DNA from: JACKFB01 sp041389525
GTDB lineage: Bacteria; Myxococcota_A; UBA9042; PHBI01; JACKFB01
NCBI GenBank assembly: GCA_041389525.1
Contig: JAWKRR010000059.1
Span: forward strand, 1 to 45,305
Length of the DNA: 45,305 nt
Reading direction: 5' to 3'
Shown piece after piece: positions 17,023-26,718 of the stretch (within the stretch, counting starts at the first letter, position 1; each line of letters starts with the position of its first letter). Made by a program: the position numbers and the translations under genes. The notes under the pieces were generated by a model. It was given only the letters and a program-made list of their open reading frames with translations, was not told the origin of the DNA and made no database searches.

Positions 17023-18549
17023 TCAGCGCCCCAGCATCTTCCCGATGAAGGCTTGGTAGTCCCGGATATTGTACGGCTTCTTGATGAAGGGCCGCCCGGA
17101 GTGCACCAGGAAGTCCTGCGCCTGCGGGCTCAGGGTGTCGGCCGTCGTAAACACGATGCGCTCGACCAGCTCGGGGTGCTCGGCGCTGAGCCAACGGTAG
17201 AGCCCAATCCCGTCGAGGGCGCCCGGCATGCGGAGGTCCGACACGATCAGGTCGTACTCGCGCTCGGTCAGCATGATCAGCGCCGAGTCCGCGCTGTCGG
17301 CGGTCTCGATCTCGCCGAACCCGTCGAGGGCGTCGAGGTTCAACTCCAGCACGAAGGGCTCGTCGTCGATGACCAGGATCCGCGCGATGGCACCGCTCGC
17401 GGTCCGGATCGGCGAGGCGGCGCCGGGCGCGTCCTGGGCCTGCCGCGGCAGGGTCAGCGTCGTCGGAAGCCACACGGCCACGGTGCTGCCGTCCTCGTCA
17501 TTGCTGACCTCGACCGCCCCGCCCAGGTCCGACACGATCGCCAGCGCCACCGCGTGGCTCATGGTGAGCGGGTCGAGGCCGGGTCGAATGTCCGCCGCCC
17601 GCAAGCCCACCAGCGCGTCAGGGAAGTGGTGGCCGGTCAGCCGAATGTCCACGCAGGTCTCGGCCCCGGGGACGTCGAGGCCCACGGTCACGCACAGCGA
17701 GCCGCCGCCGCCGACCAGCGCGATCTCACAGGCGTTGTTGACCAGGTGCGAGATCGCCCGCCGCAGCCGCGCCGGCTCGGCCCAGACGCGCACCGGATCC
17801 GCCGGATAGTCGCGCGTGACCACGACGTTGTTCGCCGGCAGGTAGACCTCGCGGCTCGCCAGGGCCTCGTCGAGCACCTCGATGAGGTCGACGGTCTTGG
17901 CCGACTCGTCGCCCAGATGCGCCAGCGAGAGCAGGTTGGCCACCAGCTTCGTGCAGACGTGGGCGGCCTCGTGCATCTTGGTGATCTGCTGCGACAGCGT
18001 CTCCGGCAGCTCCGGCGAGGCCAACGCGATGTCGGAGTAGCCGACGATCGCCTGCAGCGACGTGTTGAGCGCGTGGGCGAGGCCCGTCGTCAGGTAGCGC
18101 CCAAGCTGCTGCTCGTGTCCGCGCACAAACTCGTAGCCCATGCGCTCGGAGATCGCGGCCTGCACCGTCTTCTCGACCCGCAGGTCGCGGACCACGCTGA
18201 CGTTTCCAATATGCCGGCCCTCCGCGTCGAAGCGCGGCGAGGCGGAGACGAGGACCGGAAGCTCCAGCCCATCCGGCGTCAGCAGGCGCGTCTCATACTC
18301 GTCGGCGACGCCGAAGGCCCTCAGCGCGTGCCGCTCCTCGATGGCGCTGCGCTCGTTGGTCGCGAAGAAGTCGCGCGCCAGCCGGCCGACCGGGTTCTCG
18401 CTCAGCCCCAGCAGGTCACGCATGGTGCCGTTGGTGGACACCGTCCGGTCCTCGGCGTCAGTCACCCAGATCCCGTGGTGCGGAAGCTCCAGGTTCTGGC
18501 CGCCAGCGCTGAGGAGCGGGTTCGCAGGTTCGTTCGATTTGTCGGGCAC
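17023..18549 (-). CDS. PAS - histidine kinase-like - receiver hybrid protein
   Basis: 508 residues. GTG 18549 is preceded by GGAGG at 6 bases. A PAS domain (about 22-140) starts at HHGIWVTDAEDRTVSTNG. A dimerisation helix has His159 in GLAHALNTSLQAIVGYSD. The ATPase region (about 225-355) keeps an N-box (HLVNNACEIALVGGGG). The G1 box has become RLTGHHFPDAL instead of DxGxG, and the G2 box TMSHAVALAI instead of GTGLGLAI. A C-terminal receiver (about 390-505) has the acidic pair RILVIDDEP, the phospho-acceptor Asp438 in SDLRMPG, and Lys in KKPYN. The receiver looks functional; the kinase core probably does not bind ATP normally. It has no adjacent response regulator gene and is flanked by two PilZ-type genes. 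Confidence 0.85.
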   Translation of the reverse strand: MPDKSNEPANPLLSAGGQNLELPHHGIWVTDAEDRTVSTNGTMRDLLGLSENPVGRLARDFFATNERSAIEERHALRAFGVADEYETRLLTPDGLELPVLVSASPRFDAEGRHIGNVSVVRDLRVEKTVQAAISERMGYEFVRGHEQQLGRYLTTGLAHALNTSLQAIVGYSDIALASPELPETLSQQITKMHEAAHVCTKLVANLLSLAHLGDESAKTVDLIEVLDEALASREVYLPANNVVVTRDYPADPVRVWAEPARLRRAISHLVNNACEIALVGGGGSLCVTVGLDVPGAETCVDIRLTGHHFPDALVGLRAADIRPGLDPLTMSHAVALAIVSDLGGAVEVSNDEDGSTVAVWLPTTLTLPRQAQDAPGAASPIRTASGAIARILVIDDEPFVLELNLDALDGFGEIETADSADSALIMLTEREYDLIVSDLRMPGALDGIGLYRWLSAEHPELVERIVFTTADTLSPQAQDFLVHSGRPFIKKPYNIRDYQAFIGKMLGR

Positions 18550-18818
18550 GTGCAGCCTCCACGCCAGGGACGGCGGGTGCGCGCAAATACGCTGCCTGTG
18601 AGGCTCCGCGTTCGCGCGATCGGGGCGCGGCGAATGGGGCTAGCCGCGACGCTCTACTATGGTACCCTGGGACATACGATTGTTCCATGCCACTGGGAAC
18701 GGCCTGTATCCGGGCGTTTCGGCGACGATTCGGCGGCATGTTGCAACGCCATATCGTCCAGCCGCGAGGGATGGACGGATTTGGCCCGGCGCGAGCTGCG
18801 GAGCGGGTAATTTCGAGA

Positions 18819-19976
18819 ATGAGCGGTAGCTACAGGGAAACTCCAGTCATCCGGCAGCGGTCATTTCGCATGGCGGTACGACTGACGAGCCCGCAGCGGG
18901 TGATCGAAGGGCACACGGTGGACATCAGCGCCATCGGCACCTTCGTCTCCTGCGTGCCGCCCTTCCGCATCGGCGAAGAGGTGGTCGTCGAGATTATCCT
19001 CGCCCAGGGCCGCGTGGCCGAGCTCAGCCTGCGCGCCGTGGTCACGCGCCGCGTCGAGCACCGCAGCGAAGACGACCCGGCCGTGGGCCTCGGGCTGACC
19101 TGGTCGAGCGCGATCTGCCGCTCGTCCCCGCTGCCGCTGCAGCACTTCCTCGAGCACATCCTCCACATCACCGCGCCCCAGGTCGAGGCCACCGGGAGCG
19201 AGCTTTACTGGTACCGCTTCAAGCAGAGCGTGCCCGAGGCGCCGCAGCCCGACTCGCGCTCCATGCGGCCGACCAGCTCGCTGTCGCGCCTGCGCGGGGC
19301 CTTCGGTCGCCCCGTGCGCGTGCCGGTCCACGCCGACTCCGCGGCCCCCGCCGGCCAGAGCAGCGCGCCGCCCGCGCCGCGCCGGCAGGTCGAGCGGAAG
19401 GTGCGCGTCGCGACCGCCCAGCACGCCGTGCGGCGCGAGAACGAGTCGACGCGGACCCAGCCGATGGCGTGGGGTAGCGGCGGCCCGGCGACCCTGAACC
19501 GCGCGCCCGCGCCCGCGCCCCAGGCCACACCCGCCACCTCGGCCGCCGCCGCCAGCGCCGCGGCGAATGCTGCACCGCAACATCGCCCCCCGGCGCCACA
19601 GCCCGCGCCAGCCCCGGCCGCCCCCACCGAAGAGCGCCGTCGCCGCCCGCGCGTCGAGGTCTCCACGCCGGTCACCTACTTCATCGGCAGCGAGTCACAC
19701 CTCGGGCGCTCCGTGGACGTCAGCCGCGCCGGTGTCTACGTCGAGACCGACGGCCCGCTGCCGAAGCTCGGCGACCGCACGAACATCCGCCTGCCGGTCC
19801 TCCACGCCGGGCGCCACCACGTCGTGATGCTCACGACCCGCATCGCCCGCTACAAGGGCGCGGCCGAGAAGCCCGGCAAGCGCCGGGGCTTCGCCGCCGA
19901 CTACCAGGTGGTCGACGAGCTCGGCGTCCCCGGCATCTTCAGCCACTTCCTGCGCACGCGCATGGACTCGGACTGA
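18819..19976 (+). CDS. Tandem PilZ domain protein
   Basis: 385 residues from ATG 18819; in-frame ATGs at 18771, 18738 and 18687 are possible but the extra residues are not conserved-looking, and no start has a strong ribosome-binding site. PilZ 1 (about 8-120): RQRSFRMAVRLTSPQ then DISAIGTFVS, which is the RxxxR / DxSxxG c-di-GMP-binding signature. A long Pro/Ala-rich linker follows (about 165-275). PilZ 2 (about 278-380): EERRRRPRVEVSTPVTYFI then VDVSRAGVYVET, again with both motifs. It probably binds cyclic di-GMP with both domains and acts as an effector for motility, envelope or polysaccharide functions. It is divergent from the hybrid kinase, across a 269-base gap. Confidence 0.85.
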   Translation: MSGSYRETPVIRQRSFRMAVRLTSPQRVIEGHTVDISAIGTFVSCVPPFRIGEEVVVEIILAQGRVAELSLRAVVTRRVEHRSEDDPAVGLGLTWSSAICRSSPLPLQHFLEHILHITAPQVEATGSELYWYRFKQSVPEAPQPDSRSMRPTSSLSRLRGAFGRPVRVPVHADSAAPAGQSSAPPAPRRQVERKVRVATAQHAVRRENESTRTQPMAWGSGGPATLNRAPAPAPQATPATSAAAASAAANAAPQHRPPAPQPAPAPAAPTEERRRRPRVEVSTPVTYFIGSESHLGRSVDVSRAGVYVETDGPLPKLGDRTNIRLPVLHAGRHHVVMLTTRIARYKGAAEKPGKRRGFAADYQVVDELGVPGIFSHFLRTRMDSD

Positions 19977-20034
19977 ACGACTCGCCGCGCCGCCGGGGCC
20001 CGGACCGCTCCGAGCCCCTCGCGCCGCCCGCCGC

Positions 20035-21783
20035 TCAAGCGCCCAGCCGCAGCCCCTTCGACTCCAGCTCGCCGATGATCGCCGCAGCCGCCTGCTCAGG
20101 CGTGGCACCGGCCGGCGCGCGGACCGCGTCAGCCGAAGCGCCAGCGCCCGCCGCGACACGGTGAACCGACTCGGCCGCCAGCGCGCTCAGCGCCAGCTCC
20201 GCCACGGGCGCGCTGCTCGGCGCCACGCACACGGCCAGCAACCCCGCGTCCACGAGCTGCCCCGCCACCGCGGCCAAGGTCGCCCCGTCATGCGCCCGCT
20301 CGACCACATGCACCGCGCAGCCGCGGTCGAAGAGCCGCCGCTCCAGCGCGAACGCCAGCGCCGCCGACGCATCGCCGTCGCCACCTTCGCACCACAGCAC
20401 CGCGCCCGCGTGGCCGAATCGCCGCGTGCGCTCGCCCACGCTGACCCCGCTCCGAGGAAGCTCAGCCCGCGCGGCGTCGGCGGCGGTCTCGCGCCCATCA
20501 GCCCGGCAGATCATCCCGGCGCCGACGGTGTTGTTGGTCATCGAGTCGATGACGATCAGCGCGCCCATGGCCCGGTTCTCGTCATAGGGGTCGAAGACCA
20601 GCGGCCGACTCGCGCGCACGGCCACCCGCCCGATGGCGTTGAGCCCCAGCGTCTGGACGTCGGTCTTCTCCGCCAGCGTGTCCAGGTCCACCTCGTAGCG
20701 GACCTCTTCCAGCCAGCCGGTGATGTACCGGGCCCCGTGCTTGATGAGGTACGACTTGCCCGTGTCGAGCGGCGTCTCGCTCATCCACACGAACATGGCG
20801 TCGAAGCTGTGCGCGACCTGCGGCGGCCGCGCGGTGTGAGCCAGCACGTCGCCGCGGCTGACGTCCACCTCGTCGGTCAGGCGCAGCACCACCGACTGCG
20901 GCGCGAACGCCTCGTCAAGCTCGCCATCGTAGGTGTCGATCGAGCGCACGTGGCTGGTCGTCCCCGACGGCAGCACCACGATCGGGTCGCCCTTCTTCAC
21001 GACGCCCGACACGATCTGCGCGGCGAATCCTCGGTAATCGAGGTGCGGGCGCACGACGTACTGCACCGGGAAGCGGAAGACGTCCAGGTTGCGACTGGCC
21101 ATCACGTCGACGGTCTGCAGGATGTCCAGCATCGAGCCGCCCGTGTACCAGGGCGTCGACTCCGAGCGGTGGACGACGTTGTCCCCCATCAGCGCGCTGA
21201 TGGGCAGAAAGCGCACGTCGGTGTAGCGAAGCTGCGCCGTAAACGCACGGAACTCATCGCAAATCGCGTTGTAGACGCCCTCGTCGAAGTCGACGAGATC
21301 CATCTTGTTCACGGCGACCACGAGGTAGGGGATCCCCAGCATCGACGCGATAAACGCGTGCCGCCGCGACTGCTGCAGCACACCCAGGCGCGCGTCGATG
21401 AGGATGATCGCCAGGTCCGCCGTCGACGCGCCCGTGGCCATGTTGCGCGTGTACTGAATGTGGCCGGGCGTGTCCGCGATGATGAACTTGCGCTGCGCGG
21501 TCGTGAAATACCGGTACGCCACGTCGATGGTGATGCCTTGCTCGCGCTCGGCGCGCAGGCCATCGGTGATTCGCGCCAGGTCCAGCACACCCGTGCCGCC
21601 GCGCTCGGTGGCGTCGGCGAGGTGGTCGTCATAGACCGCGTCGGTGTCGACCAGCAGCCGCCCGATCAGCGTGGATTTCCCGTCGTCCACGGAGCCCACC
21701 GCGACGAAACGCAGCAGGTCCTTCTGCTCGTGGCGCTCGAGGAAGGTGTGGATGTCGGTGTCGAGGATGTCGGCGTGGCTCAT
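20035..21783 (-). CDS. cysN: Sulfate adenylyltransferase subunit 1 with decayed APS-kinase domain
   Basis: 582 residues. CysN is the GTPase subunit of ATP sulfurylase, which with CysD converts sulfate and ATP into APS. The GTPase motifs are intact: GSVDDGKS (30-37), DTPGH and NKMD, with the CysN signature RLGVLQQSRRHAFIASMLGI. EF-Tu-like beta domains follow to about residue 435. The last 140 residues align in layout with APS kinase (CysC): AVLW at the first strand, FALERRLFDRGCAVHVVER, and VAGQLVDAGLLAVCVAPSSA. The Walker A loop expected as GLSGAGKS reads EGGDGDAS (about 466-473), and the DGDNxR motif is absent, so this half should lack kinase activity. ATG shares one base with the cysD stop (TAATG), implying coupled translation. 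Confidence 0.93.
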   Translation of the reverse strand: MSHADILDTDIHTFLERHEQKDLLRFVAVGSVDDGKSTLIGRLLVDTDAVYDDHLADATERGGTGVLDLARITDGLRAEREQGITIDVAYRYFTTAQRKFIIADTPGHIQYTRNMATGASTADLAIILIDARLGVLQQSRRHAFIASMLGIPYLVVAVNKMDLVDFDEGVYNAICDEFRAFTAQLRYTDVRFLPISALMGDNVVHRSESTPWYTGGSMLDILQTVDVMASRNLDVFRFPVQYVVRPHLDYRGFAAQIVSGVVKKGDPIVVLPSGTTSHVRSIDTYDGELDEAFAPQSVVLRLTDEVDVSRGDVLAHTARPPQVAHSFDAMFVWMSETPLDTGKSYLIKHGARYITGWLEEVRYEVDLDTLAEKTDVQTLGLNAIGRVAVRASRPLVFDPYDENRAMGALIVIDSMTNNTVGAGMICRADGRETAADAARAELPRSGVSVGERTRRFGHAGAVLWCEGGDGDASAALAFALERRLFDRGCAVHVVERAHDGATLAAVAGQLVDAGLLAVCVAPSSAPVAELALSALAAESVHRVAAGAGASADAVRAPAGATPEQAAAAIIGELESKGLRLGA

Positions 21784-22703
21784 TAGAAATAGCCCTCGCG
21801 CTTCTTCTTTTCCATCGAGCCGTCCTCGTCAGAGTCGATGAGGCGACCTTGGCGCTCCGAGTTCTTCGCGGTCAGCATCTCCTCGATGACCTCGGGCAGC
21901 GTCGTCGCCGGCGAGCGAATCGCGCCCGTCAGCGGGTAGCACCCCAGGGTCCGGAAACGCACGACCTCCATCTTCGGCTTCTCGCCCGGCTTCAGCGGCA
22001 GCCGGTCGTCGTCCACCATGATCAGCTGCCCGTCGCGCTCGACCACGGGCCGCTCGGCCGCGAGGTACAGCGGGACAATCGGGATGCTCTCCAGGTGGAT
22101 GTAGAGCCACACGTCGAGCTCGGTCCAGTTGGACAGCGGGAACACGCGGATGCTCTCGCCCTTCTTGATGCGCCCGTTGTAGAGGTTCCACAGCTCAGGC
22201 CGCTGCGCCTTCGGGTCCCACTGATGGAACTGGTCGCGAAACGAGTACACCCGCTCCTTGGCGCGGGACTTCTCCTCGTCGCGTCGCGCCCCACCGAAGG
22301 CCGCGTCGAAGCCGTACTTGTCCATGGCCTGCAGCAACCCCACGGTCTTCATCTCGACCGTGTACGGGTTGGAGCCATGGTCCCACGGCGTGATCTTCGC
22401 CTCGACGCCGCGCTGGTTGGTGTGCACCAGCAGCTTCAGCCCGAGATCCTTCACGATCTGGTCGCGGAAGCTGATCATCTCGCGGAACTTGAAGGTGGTG
22501 TCGATGTGCATCAGCGGGAAGGGCAGCTTCCCGGGATGGAAGGCCTTCAGCGCCAGCCGCAGCATCACCGACGAGTCCTTGCCGATCGAGTACAACATCA
22601 CGGGGTTGTCGAACTCGGCCGCCACCTCACGCATGATGTGGATGCTCTCCGCCTCCAGCGCCCGAAGGTGGCTGAGTCGCATCTTGAGCAGGTCGTTCAC
22701 CAT
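21783..22703 (-). CDS. cysD: Sulfate adenylyltransferase subunit 2
   Basis: 306 residues, close to the usual CysD length. It is the catalytic subunit that adenylates sulfate. The PP-loop ATP-pyrophosphatase motif is seen in MLYSIGKDSSVMLRLALKAF; other hallmarks are PLMHIDTTFKFREMI, GGARRDEEKSRAKERVYSFR and the C-terminal RTLGCYPLTGAI. I chose ATG 22703 over GTG 22721 because it matches where CysD proteins normally begin. It is the first gene of the cysDN operon. No PAPS reductase, sulfite reductase or active CysC is in the window, so the route beyond APS is encoded elsewhere. Confidence 0.95.
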   Translation of the reverse strand: MVNDLLKMRLSHLRALEAESIHIMREVAAEFDNPVMLYSIGKDSSVMLRLALKAFHPGKLPFPLMHIDTTFKFREMISFRDQIVKDLGLKLLVHTNQRGVEAKITPWDHGSNPYTVEMKTVGLLQAMDKYGFDAAFGGARRDEEKSRAKERVYSFRDQFHQWDPKAQRPELWNLYNGRIKKGESIRVFPLSNWTELDVWLYIHLESIPIVPLYLAAERPVVERDGQLIMVDDDRLPLKPGEKPKMEVVRFRTLGCYPLTGAIRSPATTLPEVIEEMLTAKNSERQGRLIDSDEDGSMEKKKREGYF

Positions 22704-22779
22704 CGCGGCTCTTGCTCCCACGTGCCCCGCCAGACCCGCCCCTACTTGATGCGGAGGCCTGCGAGCGCCCGGGGCGTAT

Positions 22780-22811
22780 ACCCTCTGAGTGGGTCTGGAG
22801 TCACCCTCTGA
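22780..22811 (-). promoter_or_regulatory. Direct repeat upstream of cysD, possible operator
   Basis: ACCCTCTGA occurs at 22780-22788 and again at 22803-22811, a spacing of 23 bases or about two helical turns, 77-108 bases upstream of the cysD start. The position suits a transcription factor site for sulfur control, but the regulator is unknown and two short copies could be chance. Confidence 0.25.
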
Positions 22812-22861
22812 ATCCTCAGATCTCGGGCTGGCTTGCGACCAAGCGCCGTCAGACGTGGGGT

Positions 22862-24064
<1,203 letters not shown>

Positions 24065-24067
24065 GGC

Positions 24068-25324
24068 TCAGACCCCGATGACGAAGCTGACGGTGGTGGT
24101 GGCTGAGCCGCCGATGTTCATGGTCTGAACGCGGCGCGCGCCCGAGATCTGCAGCGCCTCGGCGCGTCCGGTGACCTGGCGCCACGCGTCGACGACCATG
24201 CGGACGCCGGTGGCGCCGACCGGGTGGCCGAGGCCCAGCAGCCCGCCGCCGGGGTTCATCGGCAGGCGGCCGCCGCGAAAGACGGTGCCGTCCTCGATGG
24301 CGCGGAAGCTCTGGCCGGGGGGCGTGACCCCGAGGTGGTCTAGCTGCATGTAGGCACTGATGGTGAAGCAGTCGTGAACTTCGAGGCCGTCGACCTCGGC
24401 GACCGAGGCGATGCCGGCGCGGCGCCGGGCGTCTTCGGCGGTGTCGCGAAGGTACGGAAAGAGGTACTCGGCCTCGGCGCTAGCCGCAAGCTTATCATCT
24501 AGACTGATGGGTGCAGTGCGGTGGCCCCAGCCGAGCACGCGGGCGAGGTCGTCGGCGCCGAGGCCGTGCCGGCGCGCCCACGCGGTCGCGTAGCGCTCAG
24601 ACGCCAACAGCACCGCGGCGGCGCCGTCGGTCACCCGGCCGCAGTCCTGCTTGCGGAGGCGGCCCTCGACCACGGGGTTATCGCGATCGTCGTCGGTGAA
24701 GGCGAGCGCGTCGAAACGCCAGTCGCGGGCTTGGGCGTAGGGGTTGAGGCGGGCGTTGTCCATGGCGTGGCGCGCCAGGGCGTGCAGGTGGGCGTGGTCC
24801 AGGCCGTAGCGCTCGGCGTAGGCGTTGGCGATGCGGCTGAACTGGTGGGGCCAGACGTAGCGGGCGCCATCGGGCGGGGGCGACTCGACGCCGGCGAGGG
24901 CGGCGACCGCCAGATGCTGCGGTGCGGTGGCGCCGGAGACGTTGCGCATCTCCTCGACGCCGACGACGCAGACGAGGTCGTAGCGGCCGGCCTCGATGTC
25001 GGCCATGGCCGCGAGGATCGCGAGGCTTCCGGAGGCGCAGGCGCCCTCGTGGCGGGCGGCCGGGAGGCCAGCGAAGGCTGGATCCATCGCCGCGAAGACG
25101 CCGCCGAGCTGGCCCTGCGCCGAGAAGAGCTCAGCGGTGAAGTTGCCGACGTGGGCGCTCTCGACGTCGGAGGGCTCGAGCCGCGCTGCCTCAAGCGCTG
25201 CGAAGGTCGCCTCGCGCATCATGTCGGCGATGCCGAGGCCCTCGCGCGACCAGGCGCGGGCGAAGTCGGTCTGGGCGCCGCCGAGCACGAAGACCGGCGC
25301 GGTGGGGCGCGGCGCGCGGCTCAC
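24068..25324 (-). CDS. Thiolase family protein (SCP2-thiolase-like)
   Basis: 418 residues. The start GTG 25322-25324 overlaps the upstream stop (GTGA). Thiolase landmarks: TAPVFVLGGAQTDFARAW at the N terminus, nucleophile Cys96 in HEGACASGSLAI, VDGLEVHDCFTISAYMQ, and His in GGLLGLGHPVGATG. The classical C-terminal CxG is replaced by NIGGSATTTVSFV, as in SCP2/SCPx-type thiolases, which use a Cys earlier in the chain (here probably in EVHDCF). The sequence differs strongly from its neighbour thiolase, so the two may act on different substrates or as a heteromeric pair; this is inference. Confidence 0.9.
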   Translation of the reverse strand: MSRAPRPTAPVFVLGGAQTDFARAWSREGLGIADMMREATFAALEAARLEPSDVESAHVGNFTAELFSAQGQLGGVFAAMDPAFAGLPAARHEGACASGSLAILAAMADIEAGRYDLVCVVGVEEMRNVSGATAPQHLAVAALAGVESPPPDGARYVWPHQFSRIANAYAERYGLDHAHLHALARHAMDNARLNPYAQARDWRFDALAFTDDDRDNPVVEGRLRKQDCGRVTDGAAAVLLASERYATAWARRHGLGADDLARVLGWGHRTAPISLDDKLAASAEAEYLFPYLRDTAEDARRRAGIASVAEVDGLEVHDCFTISAYMQLDHLGVTPPGQSFRAIEDGTVFRGGRLPMNPGGGLLGLGHPVGATGVRMVVDAWRQVTGRAEALQISGARRVQTMNIGGSATTTVSFVIGV

Positions 25325-26718
25325 GCGGGCTGACCCGGCGCCCAGCACGCGTGAAACCCCAGCGGGACGCGCCGCGGCAGCGCGATGGTCGCCAGCGGTG
25401 GCCCAGCGAAGTCGGTGCCGTCGAGGATCTCGACCGCGCTGGTCTGGTCGCGGGCGTCGGTCACGAAGCTGAGCACGTAGCCGTCGTCCTCGCGTGTCGC
25501 GCCCTCGCGAGGGACGAAGACCGCCTCCGAGCCGAAGCGCCCCTCGCCAAAATAGTGAGGTACCGACGTGCTGTTTTGCAGGTCGTACTTCACCAGCCCG
25601 TCGAAGCACAGGGTGCGGGTCTCGGCGACGCTGACCAGCCAGGCGTGGCGCGCTCTGGCGCCCGCGCGGGTGGCGTCGATGGCCGGGAACTCGGTGACGC
25701 GGTCGTCGACGGGCGCTTCCGTGGTGCGGCCCGTGGTCAGGTCGAAGCGGTAGCGGTGCAGCCGCGCTTTCAGCCGCAAATTCGCCATCATCCGCGCCAG
25801 CGGGCCGTCCTGGGGGTCGGGCGCCGGCAGCGGGTCGATGGTCCGGCAGGCCAGCATCTCGATGACGTCGCCGTCCTCCCACGCGTTGACCACGTGGTAG
25901 ATGTAGCAAGGGTCCGCGTCGAACCAGCGGATCTCGCGCCCCTGGCCGTGGCGCGGCAGCACGCCGAAGCGCGCGGGGATGTCGGCGTGGTAGTCGATGA
26001 GCCAGCGGCCCGACTTCATGGCGTCGGCGCGGTGAAAGACCGGCAGATCCATGAGCACGGCGTAGCGCTCGGTGAAGGCCATGTCGTGGGGCAGCCGCGG
26101 GCCGGGGAGCGCTATCTCGGTCAGGTGGGTCAGCACGCCCTCGGGCGAGACCACCCCGTAGCGCATCCAGGGCGGGCGCGGGCCGTAGTCGAAGAAGAGC
26201 AGCTCGCCCGTGCGCGGGCAGACCTTGGCGTGGGCCGAGACGCGGAAGTCCTGGTCGCGCGCCCAGGCCGGCGGGCCGTGGCTCTCCAGGGTCTCGGGGT
26301 CGACGAGGACCGGCACGCCCGAGATGTACCAGAGGGCGTGGAACTTCCCGCCGTGGAAGACGAGGTCGGTGTTCGCCGTGTCTTTGTACGGCGCGCCCTT
26401 GGGGTTGCCGTGGGTGGGCTCGAGCAGGCCCGTCCAAAGCGCGCGCCCCGCCTCGCCTTCCGCCGCGAAGTGCGCGCTCTGCACGTAGCGCGAGGCGTAG
26501 CTGGCGCGGCCGTCCTCAAAGCGCACCGCGTGCACCATCCCGTCGCCGTCGAACCAGTGGTAGGCGCCGGCGGCCTCAAAGCGCGCGTTCGGGCCGTTTC
26601 GCGCGTACACACCCCTCAAATCGCGAGGGATCTCCCCGCGAATCGGCAGGTCGCGCGCCGCAAGCTCACCCTCGACCGGGCCGAAGGGCGGCAGCAGGTA
26701 AGGGTTCGCGACGCTCAT
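25321..26718 (-). CDS. Carotenoid oxygenase family protein
   Basis: 465 residues, typical of the RPE65/CCD family of non-haem iron dioxygenases that split carbon-carbon double bonds in carotenoids, stilbenes or related phenylpropanoids. The N terminus ends in the family motif LRGVYARNGPNARFE and YHWFDGDGMVHAVRF. Candidate iron-binding histidines are in SAHAKVCPRTGEL, LPHDMAFTERYAVL, YHVVNAWEDGDVIEML and the near-terminal GFHACWAP, one per blade pair as expected for the seven-bladed propeller. ATG 26718 shares one base with the preceding stop (TGATG), so it is translationally coupled. No carotenoid synthesis gene is nearby. Confidence 0.93.
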   Translation of the reverse strand: MSVANPYLLPPFGPVEGELAARDLPIRGEIPRDLRGVYARNGPNARFEAAGAYHWFDGDGMVHAVRFEDGRASYASRYVQSAHFAAEGEAGRALWTGLLEPTHGNPKGAPYKDTANTDLVFHGGKFHALWYISGVPVLVDPETLESHGPPAWARDQDFRVSAHAKVCPRTGELLFFDYGPRPPWMRYGVVSPEGVLTHLTEIALPGPRLPHDMAFTERYAVLMDLPVFHRADAMKSGRWLIDYHADIPARFGVLPRHGQGREIRWFDADPCYIYHVVNAWEDGDVIEMLACRTIDPLPAPDPQDGPLARMMANLRLKARLHRYRFDLTTGRTTEAPVDDRVTEFPAIDATRAGARARHAWLVSVAETRTLCFDGLVKYDLQNSTSVPHYFGEGRFGSEAVFVPREGATREDDGYVLSFVTDARDQTSAVEILDGTDFAGPPLATIALPRRVPLGFHACWAPGQPA

